Part shown: piece after piece, positions 1-9,839 of the stretch | Position numbering within the stretch: position 1 is the first letter of the stretch | How the letters are laid out: every line of letters begins with the position of its first letter | DNA from: Vicinamibacterales bacterium | GTDB taxonomy: Bacteria > Acidobacteriota > Vicinamibacteria > Vicinamibacterales > UBA8438 | DNA length: 64,000 nt | Direction of reading: 5' to 3' | Assembly (NCBI GenBank): GCA_958296065.1 | Contig: CATQHX010000014.1 | Location: forward strand, 1 to 64,000 | The notes under the pieces: generated by a model | What the model was told of the DNA's origin: nothing | What the model saw: only the letters and a program-made list of their open reading frames with translations | Database searches by the model: none | Program-made: the position numbers and the translations under genes

Positions 1-1
1 C

Positions 2-1972
2 CTGCTGGCGCTGGAGGTCGACGTCACGGACTTGCTGCCGGGAGACTCGTCGAGCTTCGGCTTCGACAACATCACGGTGGGAGATCTTTCCCCGACGCTG
101 CTTGAGCGCTACGTCTCGGCCGCCGAGAAGATCGCCCAGCTCGCGGTCGGGCGGACCGGCCGGGCGCCGGGCGGGACCACGGTCCGCATTCGTCCGGACC
201 TGACGCAGGAGAAGCACATCGCCGGCCTGCCGGTCGGCACGCGCGGGGGCGCCGTCATCGAGCACACGTTCCCGGTCGACGGCCACTACGAGGTGTCGGT
301 GCGTCTGGCGCGCGACCGCAACGAGCACGTCGAGGGGCTGACCGGGGCCCACGTGGTGGAGTTGCTGCTCGACGGCGAGCGCGTGGAGCTGTTCACGGTG
401 GAGCGGCCGGCATACCGGGAGGACGTGGCGCTGATCTATCAGCCGTCCCACGACAACGTGGACGCGCACCTGAAGGTCCGGGTGCCGGTGAGCGCCGGCC
501 CGCACACGCTGGGCGTCACGTTCCCGAAGCTTCCGTCGCTGCTCAAGGAGACGGTACGGCAGCCCTACGAGGCGCATTTCAACTACTACCGGCACCCGCG
601 ACTCCAGCCGGCGGTCTACGAGGTGTCGATTACCGGACCGTACGACGCAATCGGTCCGGGGGAGACCCCCAGCCGCGAGCAGGTGTTCGTCTGCCGGCCC
701 GCCACCCCGGGCGCGGACGACGCCTGTGCGACTCGGATCCTGCAGAACTTGATGCGCCGGGCGTACCGCCGGCCGGTGACCGAGGCGGACCTGCAGGGTC
801 CGTTCGAGCTCTACCGCGCGGCGCGCGCCGCGGACGGCTTCGAGGCGGGGGTGGAGATGGCGCTGGCCGCCGTGCTGGTCAGTCCCGAGTTCCTCTTCCG
901 CATCGAGCAGGATCCGAACGGCGTGGAGGCGGGCGAGGCCTATCGCCTCGACGACCTGGAATTGGCGTCGCGGCTGTCGTTCTTCCTGTGGAGCAGCATC
1001 CCGGACGAGGAACTGCTCGATCTGGCCGAGCGGCGAATGCTCAGGGACCCGCAGGTGCTGGAACGCCAGGTGCAGCGAATGCTGGCCGATCCGCGCTCGC
1101 GCAACCTCGTGACGAACTTCGCCGGGCAGTGGCTGCACCTGCGCAACCTCGACTCGATCGCGCCGGACATGCGCATCTTTCCGGACTTCGACGACAACCT
1201 CCGGCAGGCCTTCCGGCAGGAGACGGAGCTGCTCGTCGACAGCGTGATGCGCGAGGACCGCAGCGTGCTCGACCTGCTGCGCGCCGACTACACGTTCGTG
1301 AACGAGCGTCTGGCGAAGCACTACGGAATTCCGTACGTCTACGGCAGCCGGTTCCGCCGCGTCGAGTTCGACGGTGACGAGGATCACGCCCCGCGGGGCG
1401 GGCTGCTTCGGCACGGCAGCATCCTGCTGGTCACGTCCTACGCCACGCGCACGTCTCCGGTGATCCGCGGCAAGTGGATCCTGGACAACGTGCTCGGCGT
1501 GCCCCCGCCCCCGCCGCCCGCCAACGTGCCGGAGCTGGAGGAGACCGGGACCGGCGCGCGGGCGCAGTCGATGCGCGAGCGGCTCGCCGGGCACCGCGCC
1601 AACCCCGCGTGCGCGAGTTGCCACCGGTTGATGGACCCGGTCGGGTTCGCCTTCGAGAACTACGACGCGGTCGGACGTTGGCGGATCGCGGACGGCGGCA
1701 CGCCGATCGACGCGTCGGGGACGCTGTTCGACGGCTCCAGCTTCGACGGCGTGGGCGAGCTGCAGGCCGCACTGCTGGCCCGGCCGGAGCTGTTCGTCAC
1801 CACCCTTGCCGAGAAGCTGCTGACGTTCGCCACCGGAAGGGGGGTCGAGTACTACGACGGGCCCGCCGTTCGCCGCATCGTGCGCGAGGCGGAGGCGGAC
1901 GGCTTCCGGTTCTCGTCGCTGGTTCTGGAGATTGTCAACAGCACGCCGTTCCGGATGAGGAAAGCATCATGA
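2..1972 (+). CDS. DUF1592/DUF1588/DUF1585-type (planctomycete cytochrome-c-like) protein, 5' truncated by window edge
   Basis: 646-aa ORF open to the window edge; typical motifs LARRLSFFLWSSIPDEELL-like, RGGLLRHGSILLVTSYATRTSPVIRGKWILDNVLG.PPPPPP, CASCHRLMDPVGFAFENYDAVGRWR (CxxCH). Confidence 0.85.
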   Translation: MLALEVDVTDLLPGDSSSFGFDNITVGDLSPTLLERYVSAAEKIAQLAVGRTGRAPGGTTVRIRPDLTQEKHIAGLPVGTRGGAVIEHTFPVDGHYEVSVRLARDRNEHVEGLTGAHVVELLLDGERVELFTVERPAYREDVALIYQPSHDNVDAHLKVRVPVSAGPHTLGVTFPKLPSLLKETVRQPYEAHFNYYRHPRLQPAVYEVSITGPYDAIGPGETPSREQVFVCRPATPGADDACATRILQNLMRRAYRRPVTEADLQGPFELYRAARAADGFEAGVEMALAAVLVSPEFLFRIEQDPNGVEAGEAYRLDDLELASRLSFFLWSSIPDEELLDLAERRMLRDPQVLERQVQRMLADPRSRNLVTNFAGQWLHLRNLDSIAPDMRIFPDFDDNLRQAFRQETELLVDSVMREDRSVLDLLRADYTFVNERLAKHYGIPYVYGSRFRRVEFDGDEDHAPRGGLLRHGSILLVTSYATRTSPVIRGKWILDNVLGVPPPPPPANVPELEETGTGARAQSMRERLAGHRANPACASCHRLMDPVGFAFENYDAVGRWRIADGGTPIDASGTLFDGSSFDGVGELQAALLARPELFVTTLAEKLLTFATGRGVEYYDGPAVRRIVREAEADGFRFSSLVLEIVNSTPFRMRKAS

Positions 1973-3321
1973 TCATTTCGAAGAAGGCCTTGCCGCGGCG
2001 GACGTTCCTGCGGGGCATGGGCGCGACCGTCGCGCTCCCGCTCCTCGATGCGATGGTGCCGTCGATGACGGCCCTGGCCAAGACGGCGGCTGCCCCGGTG
2101 CGGCGGCTCGGATTCGTCTACATCCCGATGGGCTCGCACATCCAGAGCTGGACACCGCCGGGCGAGGCGGGCGCGCTGACGAAACTGTCATCGAGCCTCA
2201 GTCCGCTGGCGCCGGTGCAGGATCAGCTCACCGTGCTGAGCAACCTGGAGCTTCGGAATGCCTATCCGGGCACGCACGCCACCTCGAACGCCGCCTTCCT
2301 GAGCGCGGCCACCGCGAAGTGGACCGAGAGCAGCGACTACTATCTCGGCACGACGGTCGACCAGATCGCGGCGCAGCAGATGGGTCAGGAGACGCGGCTC
2401 CCGTCGCTGGAGCTGGCGATGGATCTGATGGACATGGTGGGGCAGTGCGACAACGGCTACGCCTGCGTCTACCAGAACAACCTGTCGTGGTCGTCGCCGA
2501 CGACGCCGCTGCCGTCCGAGGCGCATCCGCGCGTCGTGTTCGAGCGGCTGTTCGGCGAAGGGGGCAGCGCCGAGGCACGGCGCGCGGCGCTTGGGCGCCG
2601 GGCCAGCCTGCTCGACTGGGTGCGCGACGACATCGCGCGCCTGCAGGGGCAGCTCGGCGCCGCGGACCGCACCAAGGTCAGCGAGTACCTCGATACGGTG
2701 CGCGAGGTGGAGCGCCGCATCCAGCGGGCCGAGTCAGAGACCATGGACAACCCGCTGCCGGACCTCGACCGTCCTGTCGGCGTCCCGGCCGCCTACGCGG
2801 ACCACGCGAAGCTGATGTTCGACCTGCAACTGTTGGCGCTGCAGGGCGACGTGACCCGCGTCGTCACGTTCCAGCTTTCCCGCGAGGCGAGCAACCGGAC
2901 GTACACCGAGATCGGCGTGCCCGATCCGCACCACCCGACGTCGCACCACGGGAACGATCCGGCCAAGCTCGCGATGCTGGCGAAGATCAACCAGTACCAC
3001 GTCTCGCTCTTCGGGCACTTCCTGGAGAAGCTCGCCGAGGTGCCGGACGGCGACGGATCGCTGCTGGACCACTCGCTGTACCTGTACGGCAGCGGCATGG
3101 GCAACCCGAACGTCCACGACCACACCAACCTGCCGGTTGTCGTGGCCGGCGGCGGCGCGGGCCGGTCGAAGGGTGGACGACACCTGAAGTACGCCGAGCC
3201 GGAACCGATGGCGAACCTGCACCTGGGGCTGCTGGATGCGGTCGGCGTGCGTCTCGACAAGTTCGCGGACAGCACCCGGCGAATCGAGACGCTGCTCGAC
3301 CCGCTGTCGCTGGCGGGCTGA
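1969..3321 (+). CDS. DUF1552 domain protein (secreted, Tat-like signal)
   Basis: ATGA overlap with upstream DUF1592 gene; RRTFLRGMGATVALPLLDAM N-terminus; usual DUF1592-DUF1552 pairing. Confidence 0.85.
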   Translation: MIISKKALPRRTFLRGMGATVALPLLDAMVPSMTALAKTAAAPVRRLGFVYIPMGSHIQSWTPPGEAGALTKLSSSLSPLAPVQDQLTVLSNLELRNAYPGTHATSNAAFLSAATAKWTESSDYYLGTTVDQIAAQQMGQETRLPSLELAMDLMDMVGQCDNGYACVYQNNLSWSSPTTPLPSEAHPRVVFERLFGEGGSAEARRAALGRRASLLDWVRDDIARLQGQLGAADRTKVSEYLDTVREVERRIQRAESETMDNPLPDLDRPVGVPAAYADHAKLMFDLQLLALQGDVTRVVTFQLSREASNRTYTEIGVPDPHHPTSHHGNDPAKLAMLAKINQYHVSLFGHFLEKLAEVPDGDGSLLDHSLYLYGSGMGNPNVHDHTNLPVVVAGGGAGRSKGGRHLKYAEPEPMANLHLGLLDAVGVRLDKFADSTRRIETLLDPLSLAG

Positions 3322-3423
3322 GGGGCGCCAGGGGTCTGCGCCGCAGAAAACGGCGCAGACCCGATGCCGACTCAGGAGCGGGGAGTACCGAGGAACACCG
3401 ACAGGAGCCGGGGAGAGACATTC

Positions 3424-4974
3424 ATGCGCTGCATACGCTGTACGGGGGCTTGGCTTGCCGTAGCGCTGCTCGCGGCGCCGCTGGGGGCTGCGGGCGCCGA
3501 CGCGCCGCTGGCCGACGCGGTGCAGCGGCAGGACGTCGTGGCCGTCGGCGACCTGCTGCAGGCGTCTATCGACGTCAACGCGCGGCAGGTGGACGGCATG
3601 ACCGCGCTCCACTGGGCCGCGTACTACGACGACACGGAGCTCGTGGCACGGCTCGTGGAGGCCGGCGCCGACGTGCACGCGGCGAACCGGTACGGCGTCA
3701 CACCGCTCTCGCTGGCGGCGGAGAACGCCAACGTCGCGATGGTCGAGCGGCTCCTGGCCGCCGGCGCCGATCCGAACACCACGCTGCCCGGCGGCGAGAC
3801 CGTGCTCATGACGGCGGCGCGGACCGGTCGGGTGGGCGCCGTGCGCGCCCTCCTGGCGGCCGGCGCCGATCTTGTGGCGCAGGAGCCTGTACGCGGACAG
3901 ACAGCGCTGATGTGGGCCGTGGCCGAGGGCCACGCCGACGTGGTGGAAACGCTCGTCGAAGTCGGGGCCGACTTTCGCATGCCGCTCGATTCCGGGTTCA
4001 CTCCGTTCCTGTTCGCCGTCCGCGAGGGGCACCTGGGAGTCGTGCAGACCCTGCTCGCCGCGGGCGTCGACGTCAACCGCACGGTCGACGAGGTGATCCG
4101 CCAGGAGCGGGCGTACCGCACCGGCGCGCCGCTCCGCGTCGGGACCACGCCGCTGATGGTGGCGGTCACCAACGCTCACTGGGATGTCGCCGCGGCGCTG
4201 CTCGACGCCGGTGCCGATCCGAACGCCGCCGGCCCCGGTTATACCGCGCTACACATGATTCCGCGGGTGCGCAAGCCGGGGGTCGGCGACAACGACCCGG
4301 CGCCGTACGGTTCCGGCCGCATGTCGAGCCTCGATCTCGTCCGCAAGCTTGCCGAGCACGGCGCGGACCTGAACGCGCGGATGACCGAGCGACGCAACCT
4401 GAACGTCACGCGGCATCATGAAGTCGGATCGACGCCGTTCATGCTGGCGGCGCTGGTAGCCGACGCCGAGTTGATGCGCGCGCTCACCGAGTTGGGCGCC
4501 GACCCGCTGGCGAAGAACGACGAGTTCAGCACGCCGCTGATGGCCGCGGCGGGGCTCGGCACCCGCTCGCCGGGCGAGGACGCCGGCACCGAGGAAGAAG
4601 TGCTCGAGGTGGTGGAGCTGCTTCTGGAGCTCGGGGACGACATCAACGCCGTCGACGACAACGGCGAGACGGCCATGCACGGCGCGGCCTACAAGAACCT
4701 CCCGCGGGTGGTGGAGTACCTCGCCGTCAACGGCGCGGACATCGACGTCTGGAACGAGGAGAACCGCTACGGCTGGACGCCTCTGACCATCGCCCGCGGC
4801 TATCGGTTCGGCAACTTCAAGCCGTCGCCGGTAACCGTCGCCGCCCTCGAGCGGGTGATGAGCGAGGCCGGGGTTGTGCCGTTGAGCGAGGACGACGCGG
4901 AGGGCGTCGACATCTACGCTGCGCCACCGCCTCCGGCGCCGCAGCCGCCTCCGGCTACCGTGCCGCCGCGCTGA
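3424..4974 (+). CDS. Secreted ankyrin-repeat protein
   Basis: Signal peptide MRCIRCTGAWLAVALLAAPLGAAGA; repeated DGMTALHWAAYYDDTELVARLVEAGADVHA-type ankyrin units; Pro-rich C-terminus. Confidence 0.85.
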   Translation: MRCIRCTGAWLAVALLAAPLGAAGADAPLADAVQRQDVVAVGDLLQASIDVNARQVDGMTALHWAAYYDDTELVARLVEAGADVHAANRYGVTPLSLAAENANVAMVERLLAAGADPNTTLPGGETVLMTAARTGRVGAVRALLAAGADLVAQEPVRGQTALMWAVAEGHADVVETLVEVGADFRMPLDSGFTPFLFAVREGHLGVVQTLLAAGVDVNRTVDEVIRQERAYRTGAPLRVGTTPLMVAVTNAHWDVAAALLDAGADPNAAGPGYTALHMIPRVRKPGVGDNDPAPYGSGRMSSLDLVRKLAEHGADLNARMTERRNLNVTRHHEVGSTPFMLAALVADAELMRALTELGADPLAKNDEFSTPLMAAAGLGTRSPGEDAGTEEEVLEVVELLLELGDDINAVDDNGETAMHGAAYKNLPRVVEYLAVNGADIDVWNEENRYGWTPLTIARGYRFGNFKPSPVTVAALERVMSEAGVVPLSEDDAEGVDIYAAPPPPAPQPPPATVPPR

Positions 4975-5072
4975 GGTTGGGACCGTCTGACGATAGCGCG
5001 ACGTGTGGTCATTTCCGCCGGAGTCGGAGCCCTACCACGGCTGCAAGCGACTCCGGATCCGAGGTCGTCGGC

Positions 5073-6242
5073 TTGGCGGGCCATTTCCAACTTGAACTTC
5101 CGGGCATACCTTCCGTTCGGCAAGGGGTGTTGCCGTCGCAGCAAATCGAGAAGTTGATCCGCGACGGCGAAGTGTACGCGACGGAGAAGATCGACAACAA
5201 GCAGGTTCAGCCTGCCAGCCTCGACTTGCGATTGGGGTGTCAGGCGTATCGGCTTCAGGCGAGCTTCCTGCCTGGAAGCAGGTCGCGGTTCCAGAGCAAG
5301 CTCTCCGACTTGGCGATGGCGGAGTTCGACCTGTCGCAGCTTACGATCCTCGAAAAGGGCTGTGTTTACCTGGTGAAGCTGATGGAGGGGCTTCGCCTTC
5401 CGAAGGACCTTGAAGCCCGAGCAAATCCCAAGAGCACGACGGGCCGATTGGATGTGTTTACGCGCCTCATTACCGAGTGCGGTACCGAATTCGAACGTGT
5501 CGAACGAGAGTACTCGGGGCCACTGTATGCCGAGATTATGCCTCGGAGTTTCTCCGTAATCGTCCACCCGGGACTCAGTTTGTCGCAGATTCGTTTCATT
5601 CGAGGAAGCGCCGAACTGTCTGCTGACGAGCTTCAGGAACTGGATCGGGAAGAACCTCTGATCTACATCGACGAGAAGACTTCTGGCGCGCGGATCCGTG
5701 ACGGTGGAGTCGCGCTTTCGGTTAATCTGCGCGGTAGTGGCGACGAAGTGGTCGCCTACAGAGGCAAGAAGAACCCTCCGCTCGTGGATCTGGGGAAGGT
5801 GTACGATCCAGATCGATTCTGGGATCCGATCAGGAATTGCCCTGACGGTCGACTGATCCTGAACCCTGGTGATTTCTACATCCTCGCCTCGCGCGAACGA
5901 GTTCGGGTTCCAGGCCACTGCGCGGCCGAGATGGTGCCATTCGACCCGTCTGTAGGCGAGTTCAGAATCCACTATGCCGGGTTTTTCGATCCTGGCTTTG
6001 GATATGGAAACGGGAACATCACCGGCACGCGCGCCGTACTGGAAGTGCGGGCGCACGAGACACCGTTCGTGATCGAGCACGAACAGGTAGTGGGCCGTCT
6101 CGTTTACAGTTGGGTGCGTGGTACGCCGGACAAGATCTACGGAAAGTCGATTGGCTCGTCGTACCAGCGGCAGGAGTTGGCGCTCAGTAGACAGTTTCGG
6201 ACATCCGCATTGCCTCCGCAGCCTACATCTTGCAGATCGTAG
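5073..6242 (+). CDS. dcd: 2'-deoxycytidine 5'-triphosphate deaminase, DCD2 type (start codon uncertain)
   Basis: QPASLDLRLG, RANPKSTTGRLDVFTRLI, PLYAEIMPRSFSVIVHPGLSLSQIR, HYAGFFDPGFGYG motifs. Confidence 0.85.
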   Translation: MAGHFQLELPGIPSVRQGVLPSQQIEKLIRDGEVYATEKIDNKQVQPASLDLRLGCQAYRLQASFLPGSRSRFQSKLSDLAMAEFDLSQLTILEKGCVYLVKLMEGLRLPKDLEARANPKSTTGRLDVFTRLITECGTEFERVEREYSGPLYAEIMPRSFSVIVHPGLSLSQIRFIRGSAELSADELQELDREEPLIYIDEKTSGARIRDGGVALSVNLRGSGDEVVAYRGKKNPPLVDLGKVYDPDRFWDPIRNCPDGRLILNPGDFYILASRERVRVPGHCAAEMVPFDPSVGEFRIHYAGFFDPGFGYGNGNITGTRAVLEVRAHETPFVIEHEQVVGRLVYSWVRGTPDKIYGKSIGSSYQRQELALSRQFRTSALPPQPTSCRS

Positions 6243-6378
6243 GAGATCATCGCGGGCGCGGCATAGATCGCGAACCGCTTCTTTGGCCGGCATATTCGTG
6301 ACCCGTTCCGCCCGACCGGTTTGAGTGCTGGCCGAGGGCGCCGCCTGCGCGGTACAGCGTGAGAGTTGATTTGCTCCG

Positions 6379-7650
6379 TCAGTACGCAGTAACGGTAGCT
6401 AGATTGTGATTCTGGATCTGGCGAAGAATCAGCTCGGCGGACACGCCGAATTCCTGGGCCAAGTCGTCGGCTTGTTCTGGTTCGATTACATTGCGGGCCA
6501 GTCGCCGACGCAGTGCGTCGGCAGGGGCCAGGAACTCTGCGGCGAAGGCACGTGATTGCGCTTGAGAGTCGGTGGAAAGAGAAGTGAGCAGGCCGGGGCC
6601 CGGCACCGAACGGCCGAGGTACTCGCCGAGCGCGCGGGCCATCAGAAACCGGGTCCCGGAGAGTCGTCTTGGCGCGGTGACGCAGGCGGGCGCATCAGCC
6701 GCCACGAGCCCGTGAATGCGGCTGGATGGCGGCTCGGTCTGACGGTGTGGAATCGAGAGCGGACCGTGACGCTGAAAGTCGATGCGATCGCCGTTGCCCC
6801 CGATCCGGTCACGGGCGGCGCGCGCGAGGGCATAGCCTCGCTCCCACGGTTCAGTGGTAGCCAATGCCGGCAACGCTTGACGTATGTCCGGCCAATCAGT
6901 TGCCTGGGGGGTGGCGGTAAGGGCGTCGATAGCGTCATCCAGCCAGTCGGCGACTCGTGCGAGGGAGTCCTCTGTGGCAGTCGCGAGTGCATCGTCACGG
7001 ATGGACGGATCCGCACGCTGCCAGAACGCGAGGATGGCGGTGGCAACCTGATCCGGCACGTCGAAGGGATCGACACCCAGCAGCGCGGCAGCACGGCTGA
7101 ACTCGATTTCCTCGACGTCGAGAGCATTGACCGCATACCAGGTACGGGCGAGGTTGTCTGCTGCCGGTGCCGTGTCACGCCGGCCATGAAGCCGTTCGAT
7201 GACGGCGTCGATCAGGTTGCGGAGTTCGGTCTCGAGTTCGTCGCGCGCGACTCTGTCATTCCCCTCGTCGACGAACTCGATACGGGCGTGCTGCGGCTTG
7301 TACCGCACCCACCGCAATTGCATTCGCCCGGATGCGGCGGTCATGGTCAGACTCGGCAGTACGAATCCATCGGCGGCGAATGCGAGGTTGTGCCTGGAGG
7401 CGAACTCGGGTCTTTGCTCGCCGGTATCCTCGATCTCGTACCAGATGTGCCACCAGTTGGTGACCAGCCATTCGGCTACCCCGAAGAGAGGGACGACGAC
7501 CTCGTTGCTGTAGATTCGGTTCCCACGGTCCAACACCGACGTGACGGTCGTACCACCCGTCTCGACCGAGAGCGTGGCCATCGTGGATTGGGCCAGGATG
7601 TCGGGCGACGGCCCCGCGTCGACCCAGCCGAATCGAAAGCGGACGCTCAT
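6379..7650 (-). CDS. ImmA/IrrE-like protein with degenerate metallopeptidase motif
   Basis: C-terminal SRAFAAEFLAPADALRRRL...AQEFGVSAELILRQIQNHN resembles the end of ImmA/IrrE peptidases; the expected HExxH is read as RALGE. ATGA overlap with upstream gene. Confidence 0.55.
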   Translation of the reverse strand: MSVRFRFGWVDAGPSPDILAQSTMATLSVETGGTTVTSVLDRGNRIYSNEVVVPLFGVAEWLVTNWWHIWYEIEDTGEQRPEFASRHNLAFAADGFVLPSLTMTAASGRMQLRWVRYKPQHARIEFVDEGNDRVARDELETELRNLIDAVIERLHGRRDTAPAADNLARTWYAVNALDVEEIEFSRAAALLGVDPFDVPDQVATAILAFWQRADPSIRDDALATATEDSLARVADWLDDAIDALTATPQATDWPDIRQALPALATTEPWERGYALARAARDRIGGNGDRIDFQRHGPLSIPHRQTEPPSSRIHGLVAADAPACVTAPRRLSGTRFLMARALGEYLGRSVPGPGLLTSLSTDSQAQSRAFAAEFLAPADALRRRLARNVIEPEQADDLAQEFGVSAELILRQIQNHNLATVTAY

Positions 7651-8051
7651 TCCAGACCTCGTACCGGCTGCGAAGGCTCCAAGGGATAGCCATGGTACTC
7701 CCCCGAGCCCGGCGCCCCCTGCCGTGCCTCGAATACGACGTTGCCCTCGCGATGCCAGATATACCGCGGAAAACCCCCGTCCCACCCGCCGACGTTGCCG
7801 GCTCTCACGGCATTGCGGAGCCATCCTTCCACGAGATCTCGCCGGTTGGCGAGTTCGCGCGGGCACATGGTAGCGCTGGGTCGGCGCCCACGAGGAGTCC
7901 CGGCAAAGCCCACAACATCCTTGTGATAGGAACTACCGACGTAGCGGCACGACTCGGCCACTGCCGCCAGATCGATGTCCTCGGGCGGTGGTTGAATCCT
8001 GCGCGCCCTCGGATTGCCGCGTTGGAATGTCGGTTTCCTCGCCACGATCAA
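7647..8051 (-). CDS. Hypothetical protein, partner of the ImmA-like gene
   Basis: 134-aa ORF upstream on the same strand, ends in ATGA overlap (7647-7650). Confidence 0.55.
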   Translation of the reverse strand: MIVARKPTFQRGNPRARRIQPPPEDIDLAAVAESCRYVGSSYHKDVVGFAGTPRGRRPSATMCPRELANRRDLVEGWLRNAVRAGNVGGWDGGFPRYIWHREGNVVFEARQGAPGSGEYHGYPLEPSQPVRGLE

Positions 8052-8090
8052 GGGGAATTATATTGGGGCATGCACAGAGCCGCGTGACCC

Positions 8091-8276
8091 ATGGAAGGCT
8101 GTCGCGTCAGCATGGTCGCGCCGCTGAACGGACGGGCGGTTCTTGCGGCGCTGGAAGCACGCGAAGGTGCCGGGCTTCTCGACCGACTCATCGCTGAAGA
8201 GTATTCCCGCGTCGGTCTGGAAGTGCTGACGCTGGATCGCAGGATGGCCACCCTGCCCGCCGCAAGGCTTCTGTGA
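8091..8276 (+). pseudogene. Possible VapC/PIN-domain toxin C-terminal remnant
   Basis: GLLDRLIAEEYSRVGLEVLTLDRRMATLPAARLL resembles the C-terminal DRLIAAQA..GL.L.T.DR segment of PIN toxins; no N-terminal catalytic Asp segment. Confidence 0.4.
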
Positions 8277-8295
8277 GGTGGTCGGAGAGTCATGC

Positions 8296-8952
8296 ATGTC
8301 TCGGATGCGAGCGTCGTTGCTGATCGCGGCCAACGTGGTCGCGGCGGCCGTATTGTTGTGCGGCCCGGCCGCCGCCTGGGCCGCGGACCGGTCGATTCTC
8401 GTGCTGGCTCCGTCGGCGGAGGACGATCGCATCGAGCCGGCGCGCGAAGCCATCGCGTTCTGGAACGACCGGCTGGCCGAACTCGGCGTGGACACCCGAC
8501 TGTCCGGGCCGCGGCTGATCGTTGACTCGCCGGTTGCCCGTACCGTGGAGAACTACGCCCGCAGTGTGGCGCAGCGAGGCGTCCGCCTGCCGGGTGGCGA
8601 AGCGGAGCCTGACGCACCGCGGGAAATTACCGATCTCGACACCGATATCGTCCTGCTGCTGTCAGGCCAGCACATTCTCTCCTACACGTGGCCACTGCCG
8701 CGCATCGATCCACCGCGCCACCTCGTCGTGATCCGCCTGGCGCGGGGGCTCGACCGGGGAGACGCGATGGTGAGCCGCCACGTCGTCGCCCACGAGCTCG
8801 GTCATGCGCTGGGACTGCTGCACAACGATTCCCCGCACACGCTGATGTGCGGGCCGTGCCAGCCACTGACCTCCGAGCCGGATGAGACAGGGTTCCTGCC
8901 GCTGACCCCCACCGAACGCGAACGACTCGTCGCGCTGCACGGACGACGGTAG
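8296..8952 (+). CDS. Secreted zinc metalloprotease (matrixin/archaemetzincin-like)
   Basis: Signal peptide; HVVAHELGHALGLLHN (HExxHxxGxxH). Confidence 0.75.
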   Translation: MSRMRASLLIAANVVAAAVLLCGPAAAWAADRSILVLAPSAEDDRIEPAREAIAFWNDRLAELGVDTRLSGPRLIVDSPVARTVENYARSVAQRGVRLPGGEAEPDAPREITDLDTDIVLLLSGQHILSYTWPLPRIDPPRHLVVIRLARGLDRGDAMVSRHVVAHELGHALGLLHNDSPHTLMCGPCQPLTSEPDETGFLPLTPTERERLVALHGRR

Positions 8953-8957
8953 CTGGC

Positions 8958-9047
8958 ATCGAGTTCGACGTCCGCGTGCTCTTCGGCGTCACGTCGCTAC
9001 GGGGTCGCATCCGGACAGAGTGGCGCGAGCACCGGCCGGACGGACTA
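8958..9047 (+). pseudogene. 3' fragment of a paralogue of the 9840-10694 gene
   Basis: IEFDVRVLFGVTSLRGRIRTEWREHRPDG aligns with C-terminal IEFDVSVLFGMKSIRRRIRSEWVEHQPLN of the downstream ORF. Confidence 0.65.
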
Positions 9048-9203
9048 TCAGCCGCACTGTCTTGCCGCCGGCCCGCATCCCGCGCAAGGGCAGGGACAGG
9101 CACCATGCGCGGCTGTCCGCGGCCTGGTTCGCGAAATCGGTTGTCAATGCCGAAGGCTCCCGGCGCTACAATGCGCGGAGACTTGGGATCCGGCGAGGGA
9201 AAT

Positions 9204-9647
9204 ATGACGACTCTCTACTCGCCCGCTGGCGGCCTGCGAGCCCTGTCGCTGATCATGGGAATGTTTCTCGTCCTCATGGGGTATGGCAAGCTCGCATGGT
9301 TCGCGGACAGCGCGCAACTTACGTACGAGCTTGAGCAGTGGCTCTCCTTCGAGCCGGTCGCGATCAGCCGCTGGTACCTCGAGTGGGTGGCGCTTCCCGG
9401 CGCGCCGCTGTTCGCCCGGCTGGTCCCGCTGGGCGAGCTCGCCGCCGGCGTGGCGCTTATCGCGGGGTTCCGGGTGGGCCTGGCGGGGACAGTGGCGCTC
9501 GCCATGGTGCTCAACTTCCAGTTTGCCAGCGGCATCATGTTCACGTCCGGCTATCTCACCAACGGGTACGGGCCGCCCGTTCTCGGCGGGCTGGCAGCCC
9601 TGGCCATCGGCGGCGGCCGTCGCCTGCCGCACAGCGTTCCCTGGTAG
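9204..9647 (+). CDS. DoxX-like membrane protein
   Basis: Four predicted hydrophobic segments; GYGKLAWF, FARLVPLGELAAGVALIAGF motifs typical of DoxX. Confidence 0.7.
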   Translation: MTTLYSPAGGLRALSLIMGMFLVLMGYGKLAWFADSAQLTYELEQWLSFEPVAISRWYLEWVALPGAPLFARLVPLGELAAGVALIAGFRVGLAGTVALAMVLNFQFASGIMFTSGYLTNGYGPPVLGGLAALAIGGGRRLPHSVPW

Positions 9648-9839
9648 CACCGTCGCGGGCAGGCCCGGCCTCGCCTTTGTGGCGGCGCCTCGGTTCCCCC
9701 CGGATCGGTGCGGGACAGCTCCGTCCACAGTTCAGGGGCTGGATCGCGGCGAACGGGCGAAGGGGCGTTGTCCGCCGCGAATGGCGATGGAGCATGCTCG
9801 AACCGATAAGAGTTTCGTGATGCCACGCAGCGGAGGCGG

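Noticed and set aside
1-3321. DUF1592-DUF1552 pair as unusual
   Set aside because: Common tandem pair in Planctomycetes/Acidobacteriota-type genomes.
2319-4421. 700-aa plus-strand ORF
   Set aside because: Out-of-frame reading across DUF1552 and the ankyrin gene; Arg/Gly-rich nonsense.
5073-6242. dCTP deaminase as an anti-phage nucleotide-depletion enzyme
   Set aside because: Looks like an ordinary DCD2-type housekeeping enzyme; convergent to, not in operon with, the ImmA-like pair.
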